Source: Rhea pennata
Lineage: Eukaryota > Chordata > Aves > Rheiformes > Rheidae
DNA: 64,000 bases
Assembly: GCF_028389875.1 (NCBI RefSeq)
Contig: NC_084702.1
Span: 46,561,053-46,625,052 of the forward strand
Reading direction: 5' to 3'
Position 1 is the first letter of the stretch. Every line of letters starts with the position of its first letter. The notes under the pieces were generated by a model. The model made no database searches. It saw only the letters and a program-made list of their open reading frames with translations, and was not told where the DNA came from. Both the position numbers and the translations under genes were made by a program. Shown one piece after another: positions 1 to 58,384 of the stretch.

Positions 1-440
1 GCTTCTAAATGAAGGCTTTCTAGTGTTTCTTTCCTTAAAATTGGCAAATATATTAATTATAAGCCTTCTATCAGGGTGTGAATTATTGTATAGTAAATCT
101 AAGCAAGGATCTGAAAACTGTCAATTAGAGCATTAATTTTTGAACGGCAGCAACTCAAGGCAAAGTTACTGCATCGCTGGCAGAGTGTTTCAGTATCAAT
201 TACCTTAATTTAAAATGACTATTTTCCTCACGACATTCTGGAGTTTAACCTTGATGCGTTGATCCGGTGGCACCCTTGTCTGTCACCATGAAGGAGCCTC
301 CCTTGAACTGACTTGGGTAAACTTAAATGCATTTTCAGGGAAGATGGTCTAATACAGCTTTTTGTAGACTCTGAAGCCGTTTTCTTGCCTGAACACTTCC
401 TGATGCTTTTTCTTTCTTTTTTTTTAACTCTGGGGGAAAG
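1..440. other. upstream flank, no gene seen
   Basis: This is AT-rich sequence before the CpG island. No exon, repeat family or open frame is supported here. It may carry distal promoter elements or the start of a divergent transcript, but nothing in the sequence shows that. Confidence 0.5.
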
Positions 441-1480
441 GAGTTATTCCCTCTTCCCCTGAGATTTGTGGCGTGCTGCTGCGGTGCCAGCGGCGCCTTG
501 GGGTCGGCCGCTGGCGGGGAGGCCTCCACACAACCAAACGCGGCCCTGGCGCGGGGCTCTCGAAGCGCGGCCCCAGCCGAGAGTTTCTGGCTGTTTCCGT
601 AGCCCCGTCGCGTGAAGACACGCGCAGCAGGACTCTGCCTGCCCCGGCCAGCTCGCTGCATCCCCGCACCAGCCCCCGTCGCCCCTGCAGCAGCGGAGGG
701 AGCCGCCGGGCCCGCTGCTGCGCCGGCGGCAGCAGGCTCCCCGCGAGGCTCCCTAGCGCCGTGGGGCGCAGCCTGCGCCCCTGGGGTGGCAGCTGCAGGT
801 GAATCGCCTCCTCCGGCCGGCACGCGCGGGGCGTTGCGCAGCCGCCGCTTTCCCTGGCTGCGCCGGGAGCAGGTAGGGTCCACCAGCAACGTGATCTGCA
901 TAGTTTTATTATTTTTTTTTCTCTTTCTAATGAACTTGAGCGACCTTGCACGAGTGGCTCGCTAACCACCCTGCAGCTCCTACAGTCAGCCGCGAGGAGG
1001 AAGAGGGCCGGGAGGCAGAGGCGCCTCCCGCCGGGATGCCTCCCTCATGGAGGCCCGCGCCCTTCCAGCGGCGCCCCCGCCGCCCTGGAGGCGCCGCTCG
1101 CAACCGCCGGCGCAGCCCGAGAAGCGCGCTCGTGCTTGTTACCGGGCTCGGATTTTACACAGAAAACCCCCAAACGAGCCAAAAAAGAGAGAGAGAGAGA
1201 GAGAGAAAAGAACACGCACAGCCGCAGAGCGGGAACGCGACGCCCGAGGCTGGCAGCGACGCCGCCGCCGCTCGGGGTCATGGCGCCCGCCCGGCCCCGC
1301 CGCGCCTCCAGTGGGAGCCGGAGCCGCAGCGGCAGCCGGCGCAGCCGCGGCCCCTTCCCTGCGCTGGGCGCCTGCTGCCCTCGGCCCGGCCCGGCCCGGC
1401 CCGCCGCGGCGCGGAAGCGGCCGCCGCTCCGCGCTCCCTTCCCCCCTCCCCGCCCGCGGCCCTTCCCGCGGCGCGGCGCG

Positions 1481-1530
1481 GCCCCGCCCCGCCCCGCTCC
1501 GCTCCGTCCCAGCGCGCGGCGCTGACATCA
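1481..1530 (+). promoter_or_regulatory. GC boxes and CRE-like site
   Basis: Overlapping CCCCGCCC boxes (Sp1/KLF type) are followed 23 bp later by TGACATCA, a one-base variant of the CRE palindrome. They sit centrally in the CpG island, which fits a core promoter. Function is inferred from motif and position only. Confidence 0.45.
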
Positions 1531-1615
1531 CGCCCGGGGTTTCCATCCGACCGCGGGAGGGGGAGGGGCGGCGGCGGGGGAGGGGGCTGAGCGGAGCGGC
1601 GGCGGCGGCAGCGTG

Positions 1616-1915
1616 ATGGCGGCGGTCGGCAGGACTTAAGCGGCGGCGGCGGAGCGGCGCAGCGCCCACCCGGTTCCCCGCGCCCCTCCCTGCCCGCTGC
1701 GGGGCCCCATTGTTCGAGCGGGCGAGGGCCGCGGGCGAGCCGGCCGCGCGGGGCCGCCAGGAGCCGGCGGAGCGGCGCGGCGCAGCGCGGCCCAGGCCCC
1801 GCGGCCGCGGGAGCAGCGCCCGAGCCCGGGCTGCGGCACGGGCCTCCCCGCGGGGCGCAGCGCCGCCTCGGGCCGCGGCGGCCCCGCGGAGGCCGGGCCG
1901 GGCCGGCGCAGGCAG
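1616..1915 (+). other. candidate untranslated first exon of CHD1 (boundaries uncertain)
   Basis: The sequence from the YY1-like initiator region (1616) to a good donor, CAG followed by GTAGG at 1916, could form the 5' non-coding exon that splices to the acceptor at 3388-3389. Other GT dinucleotides exist in this GC-rich block and the transcription start cannot be read from sequence, so both ends are tentative. The intron that would follow (1916-3389) holds the rest of the CpG island and then ordinary AT-rich DNA. Confidence 0.3.
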
Positions 1916-3389
1916 GTAGGCAGAGGCCGCCATGGCTGCGCTCCCGCTCGCCGGTCCGGAGCTGCGCGGTGGCCGCCGCTTTCGAGGGCGGGTGGGGGCG
2001 GGGGCGGCCAGCGGAGCGGAGCGGGGCCGGCGGGGAGGCCGGGGGGGCGGATGCGCGGCGCGGGACCCGCTCCCTGTTGTCCGCGGAGGGAGGGAGGGAG
2101 GGAGCGAGGGCGGGAGCAGCGGGGCGGGCAGCCGGGGTCGCGCCGCGCTCGCTGGCTCCTGCGGGGGGAGCCCGTGGCGAGCCGGCCGGGAGCGGGAGCG
2201 CGGCCCTCGCTCTCCGGCGGTCATGGCGGGCGCCAGGGCAGCGGCGCCGCCGCCACGGCGCAGGCCGCGGGGGCGCGCAGGGCAGCGCGGGCGCGGGAGG
2301 CCCCGCGGGCGGCGGGGGCCCGGGCGCGGCCCGGGCGCGTTGCGGGGCTGCTCCTGCCGCTGGCTCCGTCAGCGCCTTTGTTCGCTGGCCGGAGGGGCCC
2401 GGAGGCCGCGGCGGGGCAGCGCCGCCGCCGGCGGGCAGCTGCGGGCCGGGCGCCGCTCGCTCGCTCGCGCGGCGCCCGGGAGCGGCGCTGCGCTGGGCCG
2501 GTCAGCAGCGAGGCTGCGCTTGCAGCGCGCCGACGCGGAGCCCAAACTTTCGCCCCGCGCCGCCGATACTGCAGCGGTCGGATTTAAGGTGCTCGCAGAG
2601 GAAATCGCCAACTTTCCTCCAAACGGCTTGGCTTGGTTGAACAGCTTCTCTGAAATGGGACGGGCTTCCTGCCCCCAGCTGGATGAAAACCTCTGCCTCT
2701 GGAAGTGCTTCTGATATGTGTGTTTTGTGCATGAAATGTTTTTTATTGTTCAAATTTTAGTAGAGTATTAATATTCTTAATTCATACCTATGCACCTGCA
2801 AAGGCTGTTTCCTTTTAAAACTTAGCTCGGGCTGTCCCTAGGACAGTACTATGGCAAAAGTCATGCCACCAGATATAGTGTAGACATACCACAGATCGTT
2901 CTCCTAGCCCCTAAATGCATTTCTGAAGCTGGACTGTGGGCTGCCATGCAGCCTGCAGCTAGTGGTTCTGCAGAAATGGTCACCTGTACAGCACCTTCAA
3001 TGAGAAGTGGCAGAAAGGAGCATAATGAACTGTATTTTGGCACCTGACAGCAGCTGGGCAAAAAGCTTAGCAGGTCTTTCCTTTTGTGCATATCATGTAT
3101 TTCATTTAGTTCTCTAACTCTTCAGTATGGTTAGTAAAAAAGATCTCTTCTTTTATAAAGATTTTTTTTTCATAGATAACAAAAAGGGGCTTTTTGGACA
3201 AGAGAATGATAAGACAATCAAGTATGGGCAGATAACACCAAAAGCTATTCTTTAATTAAAAAGAAAATGTCAAATGGGATAGATACCTTCTTTCAGTGTT
3301 AGTGTGACAAGACAGGTTGCTTTCAGTGTCTTTTGGCTGCAACCATCAAATACTACAAGTTGTGCCAATGTTTTCTTTTACTATTTTAG

Positions 3390-3542
3390 GTAGTTTTGGG
3401 AGAAATCGTGAATACCTGCAGAGAACAACTGAGCAAACACATCACCTGGAAAACGCAAAGAGTACCAGGAAGCAAATTCTTGACATCCACATTGTAATCT
3501 GAGTGGACTCTTATTTATCTTTTAAACTTCTAAATATTTACA
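3390..3542 (+). other. CHD1 5' UTR part of the start exon
   Basis: A pyrimidine-rich tract ending in TTTTAG (to 3389) makes a good splice acceptor. The 153 nt after it are non-coding and contain an in-frame TAA (3531-3533) four codons before the ATG, so translation cannot begin further upstream in this frame. Confidence 0.7.
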
Positions 3543-50845
<47,303 letters not shown>

Positions 50846-51603
50846 CAAAGACTGACATTTTGTGGACCCTCTTTTAGCCATATACAGTAAACTAACACAG
50901 TAATTGCCTTACATGACTTGAAAGATATGGACTGGATATTCTATCAGTAGCAGTATTGTTACTTCTTTCCAGGATGCAAGGTCTATTATCCCAACAGAAG
51001 AAAAATATTTTTGTATTTAAAGTTTATGCTGCACTGTGCTGCAAATGTTGCGGCACTTTTTTTTAAGAAATGGAAGATGTTTACTTTTACAGGGACCTCA
51101 ACACTGCCCCATTCAGACTGGATCTTATTATAAAACTCTTCATGTCAGAGTGGTTTTAGGCTGAACACAGTTTAAATTATGTTTGTAAATGAACTTTTAA
51201 ACACTGACCTGTGATCGTGTTTCAGGAAGGAATGAGGAGTTTGTTTTATTTTGTTTTCTTTTTTCTTAGAAAAGAACTCTCAAGGACTTTGTTCACTTTC
51301 CAAAGCTACTTGTTTACATTGTACACTGCGACCACCTTGCCGCTTTTCATCACAAGCTTGAATATTTAAATTCTGTACCTATACCTGTAAAATAGCAAGG
51401 ATTTTTCCTGTTTGTGATCAGTTGTAATGCCTTTTTACAAAACAAAACAAAACAAAAAAAAACCACAAAAATGGCTGTAAATTATTGTAAATTAATTAAA
51501 TGAGCTTTTTCCCCTCTCAGGCTTATTTTGACTGTTCCTTCCCCCACCAACTCAGGCCTTCTTATCACAAGTATGAAACAAAATCAGTGTACTTACACTT
51601 TTT

Positions 51604-51609
51604 AATAAA
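51604..51609 (+). promoter_or_regulatory. CHD1: candidate poly(A) signal AATAAA
   Basis: First canonical hexamer after the stop codon with a T-rich region downstream (from about 51679). Could give the shorter CHD1 mRNA. Confidence 0.5.
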
Positions 51610-52044
51610 ATACCTTGATGGAATCACTGTCCAGAATGTAAAAATGGGGAAAGGGAACATTTTATTCCATTTAGTGCTCTTTTTTTATTGGATACTTTAG
51701 ATACATGTTTTTGGTTTTTTTTTTTTTTTTGTTTATTTTTTTTTCTATTAAACTGTCAGTGTTGTGATTGTTGTAATGAAATGGTGAGAAATATTCAGCT
51801 AAACTGTGCTCTGGAAAGTTTTTCAGGTGCATTGGTTTTAATGAAGGAGTGTTCAATATCTGAACACTTCAGAATCCAAATCAGCCAAAATTTATTGTAA
51901 ATCCATTTGTTTTCCCTCTTTAACATGGGCAATAATGTCAAATGTGCTATGCAGCCAGTTAATATTTTAGCAGATCCGAATGACTTTATTAATAGAATTG
52001 TTACAATGCACACTGATTGTACATAGATAACTTCTATCTGACAA

Positions 52045-52050
52045 ATTAAA
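52045..52050 (+). promoter_or_regulatory. CHD1: candidate poly(A) signal ATTAAA
   Basis: The common variant hexamer followed within 20 nt by a GT-rich element. It would give a UTR of about 1.2 kb, similar to what I recall for mammalian CHD1. Confidence 0.5.
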
Positions 52051-53030
52051 TTTAAACTAAAAGGATATGTGGGCTCTTGTAGTTTTCTGCTGATGTTTTT
52101 CTACAGTGTACCTTTCTCATATTTAAGTATAAAAATATTAGAATTCTGTAAATACTAAATTTTAATACATGACACGAAAATCAGGGAAGATAAACTTCTA
52201 GCCTAGCATCATGTGGGTGGAGCCATATCTGTTGCTCCATTTTTTCCTCTTGTCTTGTGGTGTTGAACTTTTTTTTTTCCCCAATTAATCAAGTATATAT
52301 AAAAGCATTAAAATCAAAGGAAAATCTTTTCACGGAGTATCTGTCTGCTAAGGTCTTATTGTAGGCACAGTTGTGGCTCATTTTAAGTTAATATCATTTA
52401 GTCAAGTACACTTAATTTAGTGTAAGCTGGGACTCAGTTAACTAGTGCTTGTTCAGTTATTAGCTCTTCATATTCTCAGGACTGGGAGGAGTTTGCGTTG
52501 TTCTGCTTTTGCGCTTAATTGCTGAAGCAGTGTTTAACTGGTGGTGCCTAGCGAGGTGGTGCATGTGTGCTGTGCATCTTCCTCTCCCAGTGGTGGAAAT
52601 CTAGAAGAGCATCACTAACGGCTGTCTTGTTCTTACTTTTTGGTAGTGAGCTGGCGTCTTAGATCCGTCATGGTAACATATCAATAGAGCAGTCCCCCAA
52701 GTCTGTTTTACCATCAGTGCAGCTACGCTGGCATGGCATTGTGGCTAAGCAGGACGTGACATGATATGACATGGTTAGGCTGCATCCGTTTTTGTTAAAG
52801 GCACCTCACATCTCTGACATAAGCAAGACAGAATATGCTGATCTGGTGACTTTGGTCAGGACCTGTGGCAATTAGTGTATTTAGATTGTGTTGATTTTTA
52901 TTTAACTGCATTGCAGCTGTTTAAATTTTTCCCCTTTAATTTCAGTTGGGTCTTAAATAGGAAATTTGATGGTGGAAGATAGTCTTTCAGCTTTGCTGTC
53001 TCCACAGCTTATGAGGCTGACTATTATGAG

Positions 53031-53031
<1 letters not shown>

Positions 53032-53069
<38 letters not shown>

Positions 53070-53082
53070 TATATATATATAT
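53032..53082 (+). repeat. compound AT/AC/AT microsatellite
   Basis: A run of AT units, about seven AC units, then AT units again over about 50 bp. It is purely simple sequence and likely polymorphic. Confidence 0.95.
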
Positions 53083-55652
53083 AAAATTCTGCAGGAGAAT
53101 CCAATATCCTCCATAAAAAGCCATTTATTCATTTTGTATGCATGCAGATTTGATCTCTTTAGTAATGGAAAGTCCATGAGGACTGTGTCTCTGAAGCATC
53201 TGTTTGACAACAGCCTCTTGCTTCAAATCTTAATGCTGCTGTCTACAAGATGTTTTAGGAAGTAAGAAATCTGGTGGCTTCAAGAGACCTCATGCTTGTG
53301 ATAGATTCAGTTGTTTCATCTACCATACATGGAAGTATTGAGATTTCCATCTGAATTATGTTAAATATTTCTAATCTGCCATCCCTAGAACTACTTAAAA
53401 CAAGTATTTTGATGGTCTATCTGAAAAGGCATATTAAAAAAAAAAAAAGAAAAAATATTGCTGCCCTGAGTTTTAAGGACAAAAGTATATTTGCTGACTG
53501 ATTACCATTAGCTCATCTGCCATTGTGTTAGCACTACTATTTACCTTCCCCATTTTGATCTTCAGTGTGGGTCAAAGCTGTGCTCAGACAGCCTCTGAGG
53601 CGTTCTGAGGGATGCTCCGTGCTTCAAGTACAGGCCTTGCAGAGGATTCAAGCGCAAACAGCAGCAGGATGGCCTTTTCTTTAGAAAACTGTCAACCCGT
53701 AAAAAGTGATGTACAACTGCTGTATGAGACAGGGGCAGTGCATTGCCAGAGCACAGGAGCCTGCCTAGGCTCGATGGCTTGGATGATGCCTTTGGAATTT
53801 AATCAGCTTGTTTCATCACCAACTAATGAGTGTAGATATTATAGCTCACTGCTGCTTGTTACTTCTACAGCCCTTACTGTTTTGCTGAAGAGCTTTTTGA
53901 GTTAAGAAAAATCCCTATGGGGTATTGTAGTTGTGATGTATTTTTGAGGAGTACTGTCTCCAGTGGACTGTTAAGTGTTTAGTCCATGTTTAGTGTTAGG
54001 TTCTCAGTGTTCAGTGGCTTTTTTGGACCATACCCTTACCTGAGAAGGTGGGAAGATTAAAATCACTAAATGGGAATCATCCTTATGCAGCTTTTTTTCC
54101 TAATGGGGCATTATATTACAAGTTTCTGCCAGGTCAAGTTTTATTTGAATAGAAAACTAATTGAATCCTTGCTTCTTTTGTGTTCTGTTGGTGAAGCGTG
54201 GTGCTCTTATTTTTACCTTCGTAGAAATAAATCCTGTAGACAATGTACATCTTCACTGTCAAAATCTCAAAGAGTAGCTGCCTCTATACCAAGACTATTC
54301 AGGTGGGTAACAGACGCCTGTTAGGATTTGTCCACCTGTACTGAGACGAGTTTGCTTTACTCTAAACTCTGTTGGGACAGAACATGTAAGGCTGTTACTT
54401 GCAGCTCTGTTCATTCTTCCAGCAAGCAGTGCACAAATTGTAGTTGCGCTTGAAAGTTATACTATGTTCTTAAAACTTTATGCTGAAGCTTTTATTAGTG
54501 TGAAGGACTCCGAAAGCTCTATCTGAGAAATACGGTTGTGTGAGACACTGCTACGAGCAGGAAAAAGAAAGAGATTCTGGAGTTCATGATTTATTTCTTA
54601 CCCTCCTTTTCTTTTTTCTCTGTAGTCCAGTTGTTCTTTTTGAGATACTAAGTTGAGAGTGGCTGAGTGTAGGGGAGAACACTCTGATCTAGCCATCCCA
54701 GTGGCAGCGTGTTGTGTGAGGTCGGTAAATGAGTTCCCTTTGGATATGGCTAATACTAAAAAAAGCATCCGCTTGCCCACTACTGTGACTCTAAGTAAGT
54801 TATTAATTGCTTACTATCACTTTATTATTTTCAGTTATAAACAAGTGAAAAATTGCTCTGGGGCAAATGACATATAAGGATGATGGTTAATTTACATAAA
54901 AAAGAAAGAAGTGATATTGTCCTGCTCAAAAAAAAAAAAAAGGTAAGTTTGGAAATAGTTAACATACACTAGTTAACAATTTTTAAAATTGTTATTTGTA
55001 GAATCTTTTCATAAACCAATTGTGGAAGCTACTTACTTTGTTTTACAATCTAATGTTGAGAAAGCACTAGGCTTTTAATGTATGTATCAATACAATGCCC
55101 ACTTATGAGAACAGGATAAATTTAAAATATCAGATATGTGCTAATATTCTATATGATATGTTCTGTAGAAAAAATTGGAGGGAGGACATTGCTTTAAAGA
55201 AAAGGGGTAAGTCTTGATTAAGTGCCTACTTTTCAGTTTACTTCAGAAATCATTTACATAAACTGAATTAATTAGAAAATCTGCAGGCATTTATTGTGAA
55301 TTATCAAGATTGTATTTCTAATTTGTCATCTTCTATTACATAATACGCTTCTCTCCATGAATCTCCAAGTCACAGAAAGTAAGCTGAACAACAGTCCTTT
55401 GAGGTATGTAATGCTATCTGGGTTTTATGAAGAAACTTGAAAGGTAAGTGATTAATAATAATTCTATGGTTACCCAACACCTGAGACCTAACTGTAACCC
55501 AATCTATTTAATCAAAGGTCACTTTGTTGCACTCCTTTTATTCTAGCTGTAAGGAAAAATGTAGCCATGTAGTGTTCTATGTTAATATCTATAAATTATA
55601 TCTAAGGTAGCTGCTGTCTGAACCTTGATTAAATGCTTAGTCTTTCTTTAAC

Positions 55653-56064
55653 AAGAGTCCCACAACCTTTGGCCACGGTAGGTAATGTGGCCTCCCATGC
55701 AAGTTTCTGTACAGCTAGACCTCTGCTGTGGTGAGACTAAAGAACAAAGTATCCTTTGCCGGTATGATGGCCCATCAGCAGTCAGGCAGTGCGTTATCTA
55801 TTTTACCCTACCCTCCAAATGTGCGTGTCGGCAGCACGTGTGCTCTGTAACCTGACTGACCATGTAGAAGATACTGATCCTTTGCTCCCAGCCACACGGC
55901 TGCAAAGCACTGCGGAGCACTTTGGAAAAAGGGTGGCAGGACACAGGCTGCCAGAACAATTCACACGTTGCCCAGGTCAACCTAGGGCCACGTCTGAAGG
56001 GCCTCTGGTGAAGAGGTCTGCAAGGAACGGGCCATGGGCCAGAGCTAGTTGGGAAACCACCGAA
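55653..56064. mobile_element. possible non-autonomous hAT-type DNA transposon relic
   Basis: The left edge reads GAGTCCCACAACCTTTGGCC. Near the right edge, GGCCATGGGCCAGAGCTAG is followed by TTGGGAAACCACCG. These resemble, in inverted orientation, the terminal sequences of old hAT/MER1-type elements. The interior is more GC-rich than its surroundings. I could not identify an 8-bp target duplication, so this remains tentative. Confidence 0.3.
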
Positions 56065-58359
56065 TGGGCACATTCCTATTAAGAAAATTAATCCAGCTGT
56101 ACTAGCTCTATTCTGGAACTGATTTGCAAACTTCCACTACAGCATAGTACCTTTTTGTATGGAGGTTACAAATGAAAGCCAGTGAAAATACATAATAATG
56201 ACTTAAACCCACGTGAAATATTTTTCTGTTTAGGGTTTCCTGCCAGAAATATTAATCCCAGAATGAAGGAAATTAGTGAAACTAATTGTAGGATCCGGGA
56301 ATTAGCACAGCTGATCTCTCATAGTTTGAGGTACTGTGTTTGCATCAACAGAAAGGAGGGTCTTGCTAACAGGACAGCAATGTACCTTTGTATGGGGAGC
56401 CTGGCAACGCTCTGTGGGGAAGAGGAGCCTGGTGAGTGTCTCTTTCTTTAGGGTGCTGGTTAAGTGACCTTCAGATTAAGGACTGAGGTAGCTGATGCCT
56501 CAGGGTTAACCCTGACCCCTACAGCCCCAACCTGAAGTGCCCCAGCCCAAGCTGGCACTGACACGCCAAGTTTCCTAGCCCAAATTTCCACCCCACAGCT
56601 TCCCCCTCCCAGCTCCTCGCTGAGCATTTTGGTCAACCTGCTCCAGAGGTGAGGAGGAGGTGGAGCAGAGACCTTCTCTCCACTTCTCTCTCATAACTTC
56701 TTCTCTTCCTCACCACTCTACTTAATCTGTCTGCCCAGCCCTACCCTAGTTTTCTACCAACCCCGTTTTAATTGCACTTTTCAATTCCTTTTCTCCAAGG
56801 TCTCTAACTCAGTGCACTTGTAGCCTGCAGCTGCTCTGTAGTTTCATTTTTGAACGTGCTGCTGCTTCTGTTGCCTGCCAACACCCATCCTTGCTCCTGG
56901 CTGACTGCTGCGCTTGGCAAAGCCGGTGCAGCCCTGTAAAATCAAAGCTCAACTTCTCATTTTGGTGAGGGTTTTGGAAATCCAGGCAGGCTGCTCCTCC
57001 CCCAAAATCCACCCAGAGAGCATGCAGAGAAGAGAAAAATGGGACATCTGGAGGGAAAAGTTATTTATACATCATATCTGAAATTCTGTGGAGCCAGATG
57101 TGTTCTTGGGAAGTGATTAATGGACAGTCCACATCTGACTGGCTTAATATAATAACAATCAGACTAAAAAACATGTAGAGGAATGAAGGTGAGCAAGAGA
57201 GGGTGAGGTATGCTGCAAGTCTGTTCTTAAGCTGTTAGCAAGGAGCTGGCAAAACCGCTAGAACTGGTTAAACCAGAATGTGGGGGAGATGTTACCCTGC
57301 AGCTTAAGCTTTACAACCCCTGGAAGTGTTTAAGGTAGATGCTGCTTAATGTTGCAATCGCCCTATTTCTGACAGTTCCACAGCTTGTCAAAGTTGTTTA
57401 GTGGTGGGTGAAATGCTCAAATGGAAACGTGGTCACTGTAAGAGCAGCTACTGTTATAGTACGCGTAGTGGACTTTATTGAAAGTGAGATGAAGAATACA
57501 TAACTCGAAGAATTACGGAAATCTCTGAAGCAGGACTTTGAGTCTTGCATTTTTAAAATACAAACTTCTGGTCCAGTCAGCTTGAATATAGATCTGGGTT
57601 GAGTTCATACACTAAGGCTGAAGCCCAAAGAACATATGTGTTTCGTTATGCTTGAAGTAATATTATTATTATTTATTTGCTAAAGTTAAATATTTTATTT
57701 GTCACAGGTGTTTCAACAAGCCCAGTTTTGAGTCTGTCTTCTCTGAAAATAAACATCCTGAAATGATGTCAGAAAATCACATACCACTGATCACATGTAA
57801 GAAATGAATCAGAGCAGCTTTTATTCCTCCTGTACTCTACCTCAGCTGACTTTTAATTGCAATAAATTTAATGTTTGCTGAAGTAATTGGAACATTTGGA
57901 AATGAATCTTCTCACTCCTCACTTAAAAATAGCTACTGCTTTTGGTTTGCATTAACCCTAGCACTGATAATTGACTGTATCTGTGGTGTACAGAACTGAC
58001 GTGAACAAAAGGTTCCTCGGCATTGCTTGTAAACCGCAGAGGCACAAAGAGATCTTTGAAGTTGCGGTATATTGGAGCTTATTGAACCATCTTTCTTTTG
58101 AGTGAGGCTTGATTTAATCTTTCAGCAGAAGTTTCCGAGATACTTCAGAATAGATTCTGTGAAACTATCTGTGCCTATCAGCAGCCTAAATACATGCTGT
58201 ATCTTGTGCATCTTGGAACCATGAAATGCAGTGGATCGCTGAACTGCACACACAGCTACTGTAGCATGCAGAATCCATAAGAAGATTATCAAAAATCCAT
58301 GGCCTTAAATGCCTTTCAGTTCTCTTTTCTAGAACCATCTTTTTTCTTTTTTTTCTTTC

Positions 58360-58384
58360 TTTTTTTTTTTTTTTTTTTTTTTTT
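58360..58384 (+). repeat. T25 homopolymer
   Basis: An uninterrupted T run following CTTT-rich sequence in the downstream intergenic region. No adjacent retroposon body is recognised. Confidence 0.9.

Larger units (their letters stand above)
440..2640 (+). promoter_or_regulatory. CpG island promoter of CHD1
   Basis: About 2.2 kb of very GC- and CpG-rich DNA, in sharp contrast to the AT-rich flanks and introns. It lies directly upstream of the CHD1 start exon, as expected for a broadly expressed chromatin gene. Visible elements are tandem GC boxes (1481-1500), a CRE-like TGACATCA (1523-1530), and YY1-like ATGGCGGC motifs on the plus strand (1616-1623) and minus strand (1926-1933). There is also an AG dinucleotide run (about 1186-1206) and four GGG runs that could form a G-quadruplex (2088-2102). 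I see no TATA box at a fixed position, so initiation is probably dispersed. Long open frames here in several frames on both strands are a consequence of GC richness and are not treated as genes. Confidence 0.85.
50846..52075 (+). other. CHD1 3' UTR (end approximate)
   Basis: AT-rich non-coding sequence after the stop. Candidate ends are after AATAAA at 51604-51609 (about 0.8 kb UTR) or ATTAAA at 52045-52050 (about 1.2 kb). The latter is followed by a GT-rich stretch (GGATATGTGGGCTCTTG) like a cleavage-factor site. The extent is inferred from signals only. Confidence 0.6.

Noticed and set aside
335..2714. Many long open frames on both strands in the CpG island (up to 361 codons)
   Set aside because: GC-rich DNA has few stop codons. 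The translations are Ala/Arg/Pro/Gly-rich low complexity, overlap in several frames, and match no known domain.
52953..53265. Open frames spanning the AT/AC microsatellite
   Set aside because: The Ile/Tyr and Thr/His runs come from simple repeat translation.
55789..56082. Overlapping open frames of 97 and 91 codons on opposite strands
   Set aside because: Neither has recognisable homology. They fall in the GC-richer block that may be a transposon relic.
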